A stretch of DNA of 7,663 nt from Bog-473 sp035947875. GTDB lineage: Bacteria; Actinomycetota; Acidimicrobiia; Acidimicrobiales; RAAP-2. The stretch is taken from positions 1 to 7,663 of the forward strand of contig DASZJQ010000214.1 in NCBI GenBank assembly GCA_035947875.1, written 5' to 3'. The translations under genes and the position numbers were made by a program. The stretch's first letter is position 1, and each line of letters begins with the position of its first letter. Below, one piece after another: positions 1 to 6,301 of this stretch. The notes under the pieces are model-generated. The model did no database searches and was not told where the DNA came from. It saw only the letters and a list, made by a program, of their open reading frames with translations.

Positions 1-1413
1 ATTCTGGTCGGCGTAACTCTCGGAGAACGAACAGATGGCCTTGTCGAAGGTGTCCGACGTGCCCAGGTACGCCGCGATGGCGATCCGATCGCCCGAGCGA
101 GCGTGGGCCCGGGCCAGGGTCGCCCCACAGAGCTGACCGTAAGCCTGCATCCCCGGGGGGATCATCTGGTCCACGTCGGCCGAGCCCTTCCAGTCGCGCA
201 GCTGGCGGACGTAGAAGTCCCGGCGCACCCCGTCGAGCCCGTCGACCCGGTCCCAGCCCAGGAAAATGTCGCTCGATGCCTGCATGAGGTGCTGACCGGC
301 CACCACCCGTTCCCCCTGGTGGGAGTACTTGCTCTTGCCGGCGAACTCGGCCAGGACGGACGCCTGTGCCTCTTTCGCCTGGAGCAAGAGCGGGTCCTGG
401 CCGTCTCTCCCCAGCATCAGGACGACCCAAGCCCTGGTGCCGACGCTGCCGACGCCGACCACCTTGCGGGCGATGCCGGCGAATCGAAATTGGTTCAGGA
501 GGTGCTGGCGGTCGCTCTGGAGCGTGCGGCGGTAGTTGGTGAGCATCGTGCGGAAGCGGTCGGTCGCGCCGGCCGCCTCCGCCGCGGGGAGGAGCTCCTC
601 GATGGGCACGATCAGCGGTGGTTCACTGACGAAGCGGGTCTCGCCGTCAACCACTTCGGTGAGCTTCTCCAGGGCCTGCATACTGTCGCGCGTCTTGGCC
701 TTGGCCAGCAGTTTGTCGGCCCGGGCCTTGACCTTGGACAGGGTCTTGTCCGCGCCCTTGCGGCCGTCGAGGCCGAGTTCCCCGCCGATCTGTCGCAGCA
801 GCGCCTCGATGTCGACTCGCGAGTACCACACGTCGAGGTCGCGCAGCGTGGCCAACCTGGCCATCTCGGTCCGGTACGCCGCCGCCGTCCCGAGCACCAC
901 GGTGGCCCGCTCCTTGTCGGAGAACCCGCGATTGCGGCCGGCGATGGCCAGACTGGCCGTGAGGCGCTTGACGTCCCATTCCCACGGCCCGGGCAGGGTC
1001 TCGTCGAAGTCGTTCAGGTCGAAGACCAGGGTCCGCTCCGCCGACGCGAAGACGCCGAAGTTGCTCAGATGCGCATCCCCGCAGGCCTGCACGGTGAGGC
1101 CCGAGTCCGCCGTGGTGGACAGGTCGGACGCCATGATCAGGGCCGCCCCCCGGTAGAAGGTGAACGGGGACACCATCATCCGGCCGTAGCGGATCGGCAC
1201 CAGCTCCGGCACCCTGGACGCGGCCTGCCCCTGCAGCAGGGCGACCGGATCCGGCCTCCCGCCGCCCTGCTCCCACTGCTCGTGGGACCGCCGTGGCGCC
1301 TTGACCCGGGCTTTCTTGCCCTTGGCGACCCGTTCGTCGACGGTCAGATGTTGGGGGAACGACCAGTGGGGTGACCCGCCGGGCGCCCCAGCGGTCGTCG
1401 TGGAAATGACCAT
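1..1413 (-). CDS. DUF2252 family protein (kinase-like fold), C-terminus cut by window edge
   Basis: Reading leftwards from an ATG at 1413 the frame stays open for 471 codons to base 1, so the gene is partial at its 3' end; the last visible residues (..FSESYADQN) resemble the near-C-terminal segment of DUF2252 proteins, so probably only a few tens of residues are missing. Family hallmarks are in order: RYGRMMVSPFTFYRG before residue 100, CGDAHLSNFG at 111-120, DLNDFDE at 132-138, WEWDVKRL at 144-151, a glycine-rich VGVGSVGTR at 319-327, and a late DFYVRQLRDWKGS. The GDxHxxN and DFDE pair looks like the catalytic loop and metal-binding acidic motif of aminoglycoside-phosphotransferase/kinase-like enzymes, which suggests a phosphotransfer role, but the substrate is unknown. 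No signal peptide or membrane segment. A weak purine stretch (GGTGAG) directly precedes the ATG. The gene lies 70 bases downstream of the FGE gene in the same direction, so co-transcription is plausible. Family assignment is firm; function is not. Confidence 0.93.
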   Translation of the reverse strand, partial: MVISTTTAGAPGGSPHWSFPQHLTVDERVAKGKKARVKAPRRSHEQWEQGGGRPDPVALLQGQAASRVPELVPIRYGRMMVSPFTFYRGAALIMASDLSTTADSGLTVQACGDAHLSNFGVFASAERTLVFDLNDFDETLPGPWEWDVKRLTASLAIAGRNRGFSDKERATVVLGTAAAYRTEMARLATLRDLDVWYSRVDIEALLRQIGGELGLDGRKGADKTLSKVKARADKLLAKAKTRDSMQALEKLTEVVDGETRFVSEPPLIVPIEELLPAAEAAGATDRFRTMLTNYRRTLQSDRQHLLNQFRFAGIARKVVGVGSVGTRAWVVLMLGRDGQDPLLLQAKEAQASVLAEFAGKSKYSHQGERVVAGQHLMQASSDIFLGWDRVDGLDGVRRDFYVRQLRDWKGSADVDQMIPPGMQAYGQLCGATLARAHARSGDRIAIAAYLGTSDTFDKAICSFSESYADQN

Positions 1414-1483
1414 CTCACCAGGTTCGCGCCGAAAAGGGGCCGAGCCATCACCCCGACCGGGGGATATCGGGCCGCGCCGTGCC

Positions 1484-2431
1484 TCAGGCGGGAAGGTCAG
1501 CCGCCACCCGGAAGCCGACGTTGCCCGTTGAGCTATCCGGCTCGCTCCCGAACCGGGCCGACACCCGGTAGCGGCGGCAGTACGACGCGTGGCAGAGGTA
1601 CGACCCGCCCCGCTGCACCCGCGACGACCCGGTGGCTGGCCCCCGGGGGGATCGGAGTGGAGACGCGCCGTAGTAGCCGAGGTCCAGCCAGTCGGCACAC
1701 CACTCCCAGACGTTGCCCGTGGCGTTGCAAAGGCCGTAGCCGTTGGGGTCGAAGGCATCGACCGGCGCCGTCCCGAGGTAGCCGTCGGCACCGGTATCGG
1801 CCCCGGGGAACGTCCCCTGGAAGACGTTCATGCGGTGATGGGCGCCCGGTTCGAGCTCGGCGCCCCAGGGGAAGGGTTGACCGTCGAGGCCACCGCGAGC
1901 CGCCACTTCCCATTCGGCTTCGGTGGGTAGGCGCGTCCCGGACCAGCTGCAATAGGCGAGCGCATCGTTCCAGGAGACGTGGACGACGGGGTGATCTGCT
2001 CGCCCAAACCAGTCGGACTGTGGTCCCTCGGGATGCCGCCAATCCGCCCCCATGACCTGCCGCCACCACGGTGCCCCCTCGACGCCGCGCGTCGGTGGAA
2101 ATTCGTCCGGCAGCAGGCCGGCGAAGACGAAGGACCATCCGAACGATTCGGCATCGGTCTGCCAGCCCGTGGCGTCGGCGAAGGTGGCGAACTGCTCATT
2201 GGTGACGGCATGGCGATCGATCCGAAACGACGGCAACTCCACCGGGTGCACCGGAGCCTCACCGTCGTCCGGGTAGGCCCAGTCCGTCTCGTCGCCCATG
2301 CGGTAGATGCCGGTCGGGATCGTGACCAGCGATGCGTCATGGGCCCCCGTTCCCCCGCTGGGCGGGGCGCGCCCGGCCGCCGCGGCGGGCGTCCCCCCAC
2401 CACGGTTCGGGGCGCAGCACGGATCGGACAC
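1484..2431 (-). CDS. Formylglycine-generating enzyme (sulfatase-modifying factor)
   Basis: A 315-residue protein of the FGE-sulfatase domain family, which oxidises a cysteine in the CxPxR motif of sulfatases to the catalytic formylglycine. Visible landmarks (numbered from the GTG at 2431): a short Ala/Pro/Gly-rich N-terminus starting SDPCCAPN, the domain entry VTIPTGIYRMG at 36-46, GTRLPTEAEWE in the middle, NGYGLCNATGNVWEWC ending at 245, and RGGSYLCHASYCRRYR at 274-289. That last motif holds the two cysteines C280 and C285 in CxxxxC spacing, matching the copper-binding redox pair of aerobic FGEs, so the enzyme looks catalytically intact. Length is close to the characterised Streptomyces coelicolor enzyme. 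A longer reading from TTG 2479 adds 16 residues; I prefer GTG 2431 because homologues commonly begin with a Cys-Cys-containing segment like this. There is no good ribosome site before the GTG, but a short ORF with a strong one lies just upstream. No sulfatase gene is in the window. Confidence 0.92.
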   Translation of the reverse strand: MSDPCCAPNRGGGTPAAAAGRAPPSGGTGAHDASLVTIPTGIYRMGDETDWAYPDDGEAPVHPVELPSFRIDRHAVTNEQFATFADATGWQTDAESFGWSFVFAGLLPDEFPPTRGVEGAPWWRQVMGADWRHPEGPQSDWFGRADHPVVHVSWNDALAYCSWSGTRLPTEAEWEVAARGGLDGQPFPWGAELEPGAHHRMNVFQGTFPGADTGADGYLGTAPVDAFDPNGYGLCNATGNVWEWCADWLDLGYYGASPLRSPRGPATGSSRVQRGGSYLCHASYCRRYRVSARFGSEPDSSTGNVGFRVAADLPA

Positions 2432-2450
2432 GGAAATGAGCCGGTCCGGC

Positions 2451-2489
2451 CTACTCGATGGCCGTGCTGGTGCGGGCAATGTCGTTCAT
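2451..2489 (-). CDS. Possible 12-codon leader ORF before the FGE gene
   Basis: An ATG at 2489 opens a frame reading MNDIARTSTAIE and then TAG at 2453-2451. It is preceded by the best ribosome-binding site on this strand (AAGGA, 7-base spacer). The stop is 19 bases before the preferred FGE start GTG, which itself lacks a purine-rich site, so the peptide could serve translational coupling or act as a leader. It is in the +1 frame relative to the FGE gene. Alternatives: the FGE really starts here and a frameshift (biological or sequencing) broke the N-terminus, or the short frame is fortuitous. The peptide is not recognised. Confidence 0.35.
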   Translation of the reverse strand: MNDIARTSTAIE

Positions 2490-2496
2490 GAATCGG

Positions 2497-2501
2497 TCCT
2501 T
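2497..2501 (-). promoter_or_regulatory. Shine-Dalgarno AAGGA before the 12-codon ORF
   Basis: Minus-strand AAGGA followed by a 7-base spacer and ATG at 2489. It is too far (17 bases) from the in-frame TTG at 2479 and much too far from the GTG at 2431 to serve the FGE directly, which is why it points to the short ORF as the entry point. Confidence 0.5.
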
Positions 2502-2517
2502 AGGTCGTGGCCCCGGG

Positions 2518-2745
2518 TCATTCGAGAGCCGAGTCGGCGGATTCCACGGCGTTGACTGACTTCAGTTCCACATTGAGGTCGCGCAGGACCGAGAGTACGA
2601 AGTGCAGCCGCGCTTGGTCGGGCACCCATCCGACGAGGTAGGTCAGATTGGGGTCGTAGCGGCTGACCTCAAAACCCTCCAATGCGGCGACGAGCGTGGG
2701 AGTCAGTCTCCCCTTGACGATGATTTCGAAGGCCTCAGCACTCAA
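2518..2745 (-). CDS. Small uncharacterised protein divergent from the LAL regulator
   Basis: A 75-residue acidic soluble protein if started at TTG 2745, which has GGAAAGAG five bases upstream; GTG 2766 (82 residues) is the alternative start. The frame remains open far upstream to 3090, but that extension reads like translated intergenic DNA. The visible layout is a strand-like FEIIVKGRL (residues 6-14), a short helix PTLVAALEG (16-24), strands FEVSRYD and LTYLVGWV, then DQARLHFVLSVLRDLNVEL (43-61), an amphipathic helix ending in the strand KSV. The pattern 'xEIxVxGRL ... DQAxLHxxLxxLRDLxVEL' resembles small actinobacterial hypothetical proteins often annotated near LuxR/LAL genes; I know of no established function. 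No membrane segment, cysteine or metal motif. It ends 28 bases before the 12-codon ORF and may head the FGE-DUF2252 transcript. Its leader region contains a shared motif (2962-2980) and a dyad (2814-2879). Gene call is good, function unknown. Confidence 0.75.
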   Translation of the reverse strand: MSAEAFEIIVKGRLTPTLVAALEGFEVSRYDPNLTYLVGWVPDQARLHFVLSVLRDLNVELKSVNAVESADSALE

Positions 2746-2813
2746 TGCGACTCTTTCCGACGACACGGCACTGGCCGTGAGATCTCCAGCAGGCCTCCCA
2801 TCGCCCTCCGTCG

Positions 2814-2879
2814 GTTCACAGGCGGACGGTCCCCGTGCGATGGTGTCGTCGTCGCACTGGCCTGGTGTCTCCTGTGAAC
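2814..2879. repeat. Nested inverted repeat in leader of the small-protein gene
   Basis: A perfect 9-base inverted repeat, GTTCACAGG (2814-2822) and CCTGTGAAC (2871-2879), encloses a second perfect 6-base dyad, GTGCGA (2835-2840) and TCGCAC (2852-2857). In RNA transcribed leftwards from near the 2962-2980 motif this would fold as a two-tier hairpin in the 5' leader of the small-protein mRNA. It could also be a pair of operator half-sites. No riboswitch class is recognised. Confidence 0.5.
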
Positions 2880-2961
2880 GCAAGCTCGGGGCGCACTGAC
2901 CGCCCCTGCTCGAAGATGGCAATACCTTGCTGACATGATCCCCCGCCGTCGGTCCGAGGTC

Positions 2962-2980
2962 GTCATCCCTCCAGGGTGAT
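2962..2980. promoter_or_regulatory. Copy A of a shared 19-bp motif, candidate operator
   Basis: The sequence GTCATCCCTCCAGGGTGAT is an imperfect dyad (TCA-t-CCCT / AGGG-TGA). It matches the copy at 5727-5745 at 15 of 19 positions without gaps. It lies 118 bases before the regulator start on the plus strand and 216 bases before the small-protein start on the minus strand, so it can serve either gene. Binding by the LAL regulator is inferred from position only. Confidence 0.55.
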
Positions 2981-3098
2981 TGGGAGTGATTAGTCGAGTC
3001 CCTTGACCCCGTCACCGGGCTGTCACACCTCGGTTGCCTCCTGTCCGCCCCGGTGGGACACTTGGCGCAGTTCCAGGGGGAAGAAAGCAAGCTGATTC

Positions 3099-5696
3099 GT
3101 GGAGGTGCCCGCTACACCAGCCCATGAGGTGGCCCGTGCGGGTCTGGTCCGCCGATTGGACCAATCCCTCTCGCGGCCATTGATCGTCCTGGTGGCTCCG
3201 GCGGGTGCGGGAAAATCCGTCCTGTTGCGCCAATGGGCCTTCACCCACCCCGAACTGCACTTCGTGTGGTTGCCGCTCGAGGAAGTCGACGATGACCCCG
3301 TCCGCTTCTCCCAACGCCTGCTGCGGGCGCTGGGAGAGGTCGACCCCGACGTGTCCGAACTCACGCCACTCGTGCCCATGAATGGCGGTGGGTTGGGGAC
3401 CCCCCTGCTCGAAGCACTCCACACGCAGATGACCGAGTTCCCCGAGGTGGTCATCGTCCTCGACGACCTGCACCACCTGTCCAACGGCGTCCTGGTGGCG
3501 GATCTGGGCCGCCTGGTCGACCTGCTCCCGCCCCAGGTCCACCTGGTGCTTTCGACGCGGATTGACCCCCCGATGGCCCTCACCCGCCACCGGATTCGAC
3601 GAGATTTGACCGAGTTCCGGCAGGTTGACCTGGCCTTGAATGAGGCGGAGTCGGCGCAGTTGCTCGAGCACATCACCGGCCGGACCCTGCCGGAGGAGAG
3701 CGTGGCCGTTCTGGTCAACCGCACCGAGGGCTGGGCCGTTGGACTGCAGCTGGCCGGTGTCACGCTCAGGCTCCATCCCGATGCGGAGGCGTTTGTCACC
3801 CAGTTCAGCGGGGACGACCGGTTGATCGCCGACTACCTCAGTGAAGAGGTCCTGGCGGCCCAGACGGAGGAACGCCGGAAGCTGCTGCTCCAGATTTCGG
3901 TGCTTGATGAGATGTGCGGCGATCTGGTGAACCATCTGACGGGCGAAGCCAACGCGCAACTGGTGCTCGAAGAACTGGAGCGGGAATCGATGTTCCTGGT
4001 GGCGCTCGACACCCGGCGCGAATGGTTTCGCTTCCATCACCTCTTCCGGGACCTGCTGCGTTTCCGGCTGCGGGCCGAGGATCCACCGGCCGAGGCCCAT
4101 CTCCTGCGACGGGCGGCCGGCTGGCAATTCGTTCGCGGCCGGTCGGGCGCCGGGGTCGAGTACCTGCTGCGAGCCAAGGATTGGAGCGCGGCCCTCGAGG
4201 TCATTCTGAACACCGGTGCCGAAATATTCGAGCGGGGCGAGATGGCGACCGTCATCGGGTGGATCCGGAGGATCCCCGAGTCCGCCCGATCAGGACGACG
4301 CGACGTCATCCTTCTTCTGGCAGCCCTCCTGCTCACCGAAGGACAGGCGGCGGAGGCCGAGGACATTTGGCGGCGGGTCACGATCGATCCCGGTGCTTCG
4401 CCGGGCGAACGGGCGTGCGCGCAATGCTCACTGGCCGCGCTGGTCCAGTGGCGACCTCGCCCCCAATTCACCATCAGTGCCGCCACTCGTGCCCTCGAGA
4501 TGCTCTCCAACCTGGGCGATGCCCCGCTCCCCGACGTGATGGGCATATCCGACAAGCCATCGCTCGAGACCATGGTGCTGACGTCCCTCGGTCGGGCCCA
4601 TTTCCAGGCCGGCAGCATCGGGCCGGCCCGGGAGTGGCTCGAGCGGGCCCTGCTGAGCGACGGTGCGGCCTACTCGACCTGGAGAATCCATGGCCTGGGT
4701 GCGCTCGCCCTGCTCGAAGCCTGGGCCGGCCGGAGCAGACGCGCCGACCACCTGGCCGCCGAGGCTCTGGCGACGGCTCGAGACGTGGGATTGCTGTCGC
4801 ATCCAGCCGTCGCGGACGCGTACCTCGCCGTGACGTTGACGGCGCGTGAGCGCGGGGAGCCCCACCGTGCCGCCCTCTCCCTCCGTGAAGGTGCCCTGCG
4901 GGCGGAAGCCAACCGGCGGTCGCAACTCGCTTGGGTCGGTCATCTCGAGTTGGCACTGCTCGAAGCGTCGGAAGGCAAGGTCGACCGGGCCAGCGCCACG
5001 ATTCTCTCGGCCAGCCAGGAGATGGCGGCACCGCCGCCGCCCATCGTGGCGGACCGCATCATGGCGCTGCGGGGCCGGTTGCTCCGCGTCGCTGGCTCGG
5101 CCGAACAGTCCTTGCGATTGACCACCGAGGTGGCGTCGCGTTCGTCCCATGTGGTGGTCGAGCGCACCGCGGCCGCACTCGAGCTTGGTCTACTCGACCA
5201 GGCGCGAAAATTCCTCCAGGACCTGCCCTCAGTCCCTTCCTCGACAGAACCGATGATTCAAATCCAACGGCTGCTGCTGCTGGCCTGGCTGGCGGCGTGC
5301 GAGGACTCCCCCGAAGAGGCCCGGGCGCGGCTGGCCGAAGCGATGACCGTGGGTGAGCGTCACTCCCTAGTCGATGTGTTCGTCCGGGCTGGTCCACGGG
5401 TCGTCGAGCTCATCTCGCAGTCGGGTGACCATTCGGGTTTCAGGGACGTCGTTCTCCAGCGGGCGCGGCAGGCCCGATCCCCGGCCCTGGTGGCCGAGTT
5501 GGTGGACCCGCTGACAGACCGGGAACTGGAGGTCCTTTCCTACCTGCCCAGCCGACTGACCAATGCCGAGTTGGCAGAGCGCTGCTTTGTCTCGGTCAAC
5601 ACGATCAAGACCCACATGGCGCACATCTACCAGAAGCTCGCCGTGCCGAATCGGAGCGAAGCGATCACTCGGGCCCGGGGACTCGGGCTGTTGTGA
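3099..5696 (+). CDS. LAL-type (MalT-like) ATP-binding LuxR family transcriptional regulator
   Basis: An 865-residue cytoplasmic regulator with the STAND/LAL layout. The N-terminal P-loop ATPase shows Walker A APAGAGKS at 33-40, Walker B VVIVLDDLHHL at 117-127, and a sensor-like STRIDPP, followed by the LAL-typical GWAVGLQLAG at 211-220 and the winged-helix-like junction WFRFHHLFRDLLRFR from 309. Residues about 330-790 are Ala/Leu/Arg-rich helical repeats of the MalT TPR type, the presumed signal-binding region. The C-terminus, about 803-865, is a LuxR helix-turn-helix with LTDRELEVL, LTNAELAERCFVS and VNTIKTHMAHIYQKL. Length is typical and all key residues are present, so it should be functional. 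The start is GTG at 3099, because an in-frame TGA lies at 3093-3095; GTG 3105 is the only close alternative. The ribosome site is weak (GAAAG at 3083-3087). The gene is flanked on both sides by copies of the same 19-bp motif, suggesting autoregulation and control of its neighbours. The ligand is unknown. Confidence 0.95.
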   Translation: MEVPATPAHEVARAGLVRRLDQSLSRPLIVLVAPAGAGKSVLLRQWAFTHPELHFVWLPLEEVDDDPVRFSQRLLRALGEVDPDVSELTPLVPMNGGGLGTPLLEALHTQMTEFPEVVIVLDDLHHLSNGVLVADLGRLVDLLPPQVHLVLSTRIDPPMALTRHRIRRDLTEFRQVDLALNEAESAQLLEHITGRTLPEESVAVLVNRTEGWAVGLQLAGVTLRLHPDAEAFVTQFSGDDRLIADYLSEEVLAAQTEERRKLLLQISVLDEMCGDLVNHLTGEANAQLVLEELERESMFLVALDTRREWFRFHHLFRDLLRFRLRAEDPPAEAHLLRRAAGWQFVRGRSGAGVEYLLRAKDWSAALEVILNTGAEIFERGEMATVIGWIRRIPESARSGRRDVILLLAALLLTEGQAAEAEDIWRRVTIDPGASPGERACAQCSLAALVQWRPRPQFTISAATRALEMLSNLGDAPLPDVMGISDKPSLETMVLTSLGRAHFQAGSIGPAREWLERALLSDGAAYSTWRIHGLGALALLEAWAGRSRRADHLAAEALATARDVGLLSHPAVADAYLAVTLTARERGEPHRAALSLREGALRAEANRRSQLAWVGHLELALLEASEGKVDRASATILSASQEMAAPPPPIVADRIMALRGRLLRVAGSAEQSLRLTTEVASRSSHVVVERTAAALELGLLDQARKFLQDLPSVPSSTEPMIQIQRLLLLAWLAACEDSPEEARARLAEAMTVGERHSLVDVFVRAGPRVVELISQSGDHSGFRDVVLQRARQARSPALVAELVDPLTDRELEVLSYLPSRLTNAELAERCFVSVNTIKTHMAHIYQKLAVPNRSEAITRARGLGLL

Positions 5697-5726
5697 GCGA
5701 CCCCTGTGACCTGCATCGACGCTGAT

Positions 5727-5745
5727 GTCACCCCACAAGGGTGAT
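5727..5745. promoter_or_regulatory. Copy B of the shared 19-bp motif, candidate operator
   Basis: The sequence GTCACCCCACAAGGGTGAT contains the perfect 6-base dyad TCACCC / GGGTGA with a 5-base centre. It begins 30 bases after the regulator stop and ends 144 bases before the SHOCT start. As RNA it could form a short hairpin, but there is no T-tract, and its similarity to copy A argues for a protein-binding site rather than a terminator. Confidence 0.55.
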
Positions 5746-5786
5746 GACCACGCGCCGGTACGCATGGTTCGATCATGAATATCGAT

Positions 5787-5817
5787 GTAGCGCCACGAAG
5801 TTGACCGTTGGCGCTAC
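5787..5817. repeat. Perfect 9-bp inverted repeat upstream of the SHOCT gene
   Basis: GTAGCGCCA (5787-5795) and TGGCGCTAC (5809-5817) are exact reverse complements separated by 13 bases that contain TTGACC. It may be an operator dyad or an RNA hairpin in the SHOCT leader. No -10 box at standard spacing from the TTGACC is seen. Confidence 0.55.
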
Positions 5818-5868
5818 GGTTCGGGAGACAACGGCCATGCGGGCGGCACCAGCCGCTTCGAGAACCGT
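5816..5868 (+). repeat. Second nested inverted repeat in the SHOCT leader
   Basis: ACGGTTC (5816-5822) pairs with GAACCGT (5862-5868), and inside them GCGGC (5843-5847) pairs with GCCGC (5852-5856) across a 4-base ACCA loop. The structure ends six bases before the AAGGAG ribosome site, so it could influence ribosome access. Its left arm shares two bases with the right arm of the 5787-5817 dyad, so the two would stack or compete slightly. Confidence 0.45.
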
Positions 5869-5874
5869 CTAGGC

Positions 5875-5880
5875 AAGGAG
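5875..5880 (+). promoter_or_regulatory. Shine-Dalgarno AAGGAG of the SHOCT gene
   Basis: A full AAGGAG with a 9-base spacer to the ATG at 5890. It is the strongest ribosome site on the plus strand of this window and fixes the SHOCT start. Confidence 0.85.
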
Positions 5881-5889
5881 ATCACGACG

Positions 5890-6282
5890 ATGTTGGCGTA
5901 CACCTACCCGCTGGCTGACCTATTCGGCACCATGCTCGGCCTGTTCATCTTCATCATCTGGTTCTGGCTTCTCATCGTCATCTTCGGCGACATCTTCCGG
6001 AGCCGCGACATGGGGGGCGGCGCCAAGGCGCTCTGGGTGATTTTCGTCATCGTCCTGCCCTTCCTCGGCATTTTCGTCTACCTCATCGCCCGCGGCGGCA
6101 AGATGCACGAGCGGGCGGTGGCCCAGGCCCAGCAGCAACAGCAGGCCTTCGACAGCTATGTCAAAGAGGCGGCGGGTGCCGACTCGACGGCCGATCAGCT
6201 GAGCAAGCTGGCGGCCTTGAAGGACCAGGGCACCATCAGTCAGGCCGAGTTCGACGCCCAAAAAGCCAAGATCCTGGCCTAG
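5890..6282 (+). CDS. Small membrane protein with PLDc_N-like and SHOCT domains
   Basis: A 130-residue protein. Residues 11-36 form a first membrane helix and 47-67 a second, linked by FRSRDMGGGAKALW; this arrangement (RRxDxxGGxKALWxxxVxxLPxLGxxxYLIxRG) is the phospholipase-D-nuclease N-terminal (PLDc_N) membrane hairpin without any nuclease part. A cytoplasmic linker with a glutamine run (QAQQQQQ, 79-85) leads to a C-terminal SHOCT motif at 102-129 (DQLSKLAALKDQGTISQAEFDAQKAKIL), a short two-helix module that is usually an oligomerisation or protein-interaction tail. Such proteins are common and uncharacterised in actinobacteria; roles in envelope stress or membrane scaffolding are guesses. 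The ATG is fixed by AAGGAG nine bases upstream. Motif copy B and a dyad-rich leader precede it, which suggests regulation by the adjacent LAL protein. A GC-rich hairpin follows the stop, so it is probably monocistronic. Confidence 0.92.
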   Translation: MLAYTYPLADLFGTMLGLFIFIIWFWLLIVIFGDIFRSRDMGGGAKALWVIFVIVLPFLGIFVYLIARGGKMHERAVAQAQQQQQAFDSYVKEAAGADSTADQLSKLAALKDQGTISQAEFDAQKAKILA

Positions 6283-6301
6283 TCAGTTCCGCCGCCACGG
6301 A

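Larger units (their letters stand above)
2746..3098. other. Divergent intergenic region between small protein and LAL regulator
   Basis: A 353-base stretch without a convincing gene. It holds the 19-bp motif at 2962-2980, a nested inverted repeat at 2814-2879 and, close to the regulator, a purine-rich tract (3075-3087) that may be its ribosome site. A TTGACC hexamer occurs at 3003-3008 but no matching -10 box is seen at the usual spacing, so I do not assign sigma70-type promoters. Both divergent promoters must lie here if the two genes are expressed. Confidence 0.7.

Noticed and set aside
103..1374. 423-codon open frame on the plus strand
   Set aside because: It is antisense to the DUF2252 gene, whose frame carries clear family motifs; the plus-strand translation is His/Arg/Gly/Pro-rich without a recognisable domain, as expected from a high-GC shadow.
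1451..1462. CCCC-GACC-GGGG hairpin between the FGE and DUF2252 genes
   Set aside because: Only four base pairs and no T-tract; too weak to call a terminator in such GC-rich DNA.
2432..2479. FGE start at TTG 2479
   Set aside because: It adds an Arg/Pro/Ser-rich stretch unlike homologues, and the AAGGA site is 17 bases away, whereas the GTG at 2431 gives the familiar Cys-Cys N-terminus and usual length.
3003..3008. TTGACC as a -35 box for the LAL gene
   Set aside because: No TAnnnT-like element at 16-18 bases downstream; the same problem applies to TTGACC at 5801-5806.
2746..3090. N-terminal extension of the small protein to an upstream start at 3090
   Set aside because: The extra 115 residues are low in pattern and cross both the 19-bp motif and the nested dyad; conservation-like structure begins only near residue 4 of the TTG start.
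3012..4127. 371-codon open frame on the minus strand
   Set aside because: Antisense to the ATPase part of the LAL regulator; composition rich in Gln, His, Arg and Gly, with no domain pattern.
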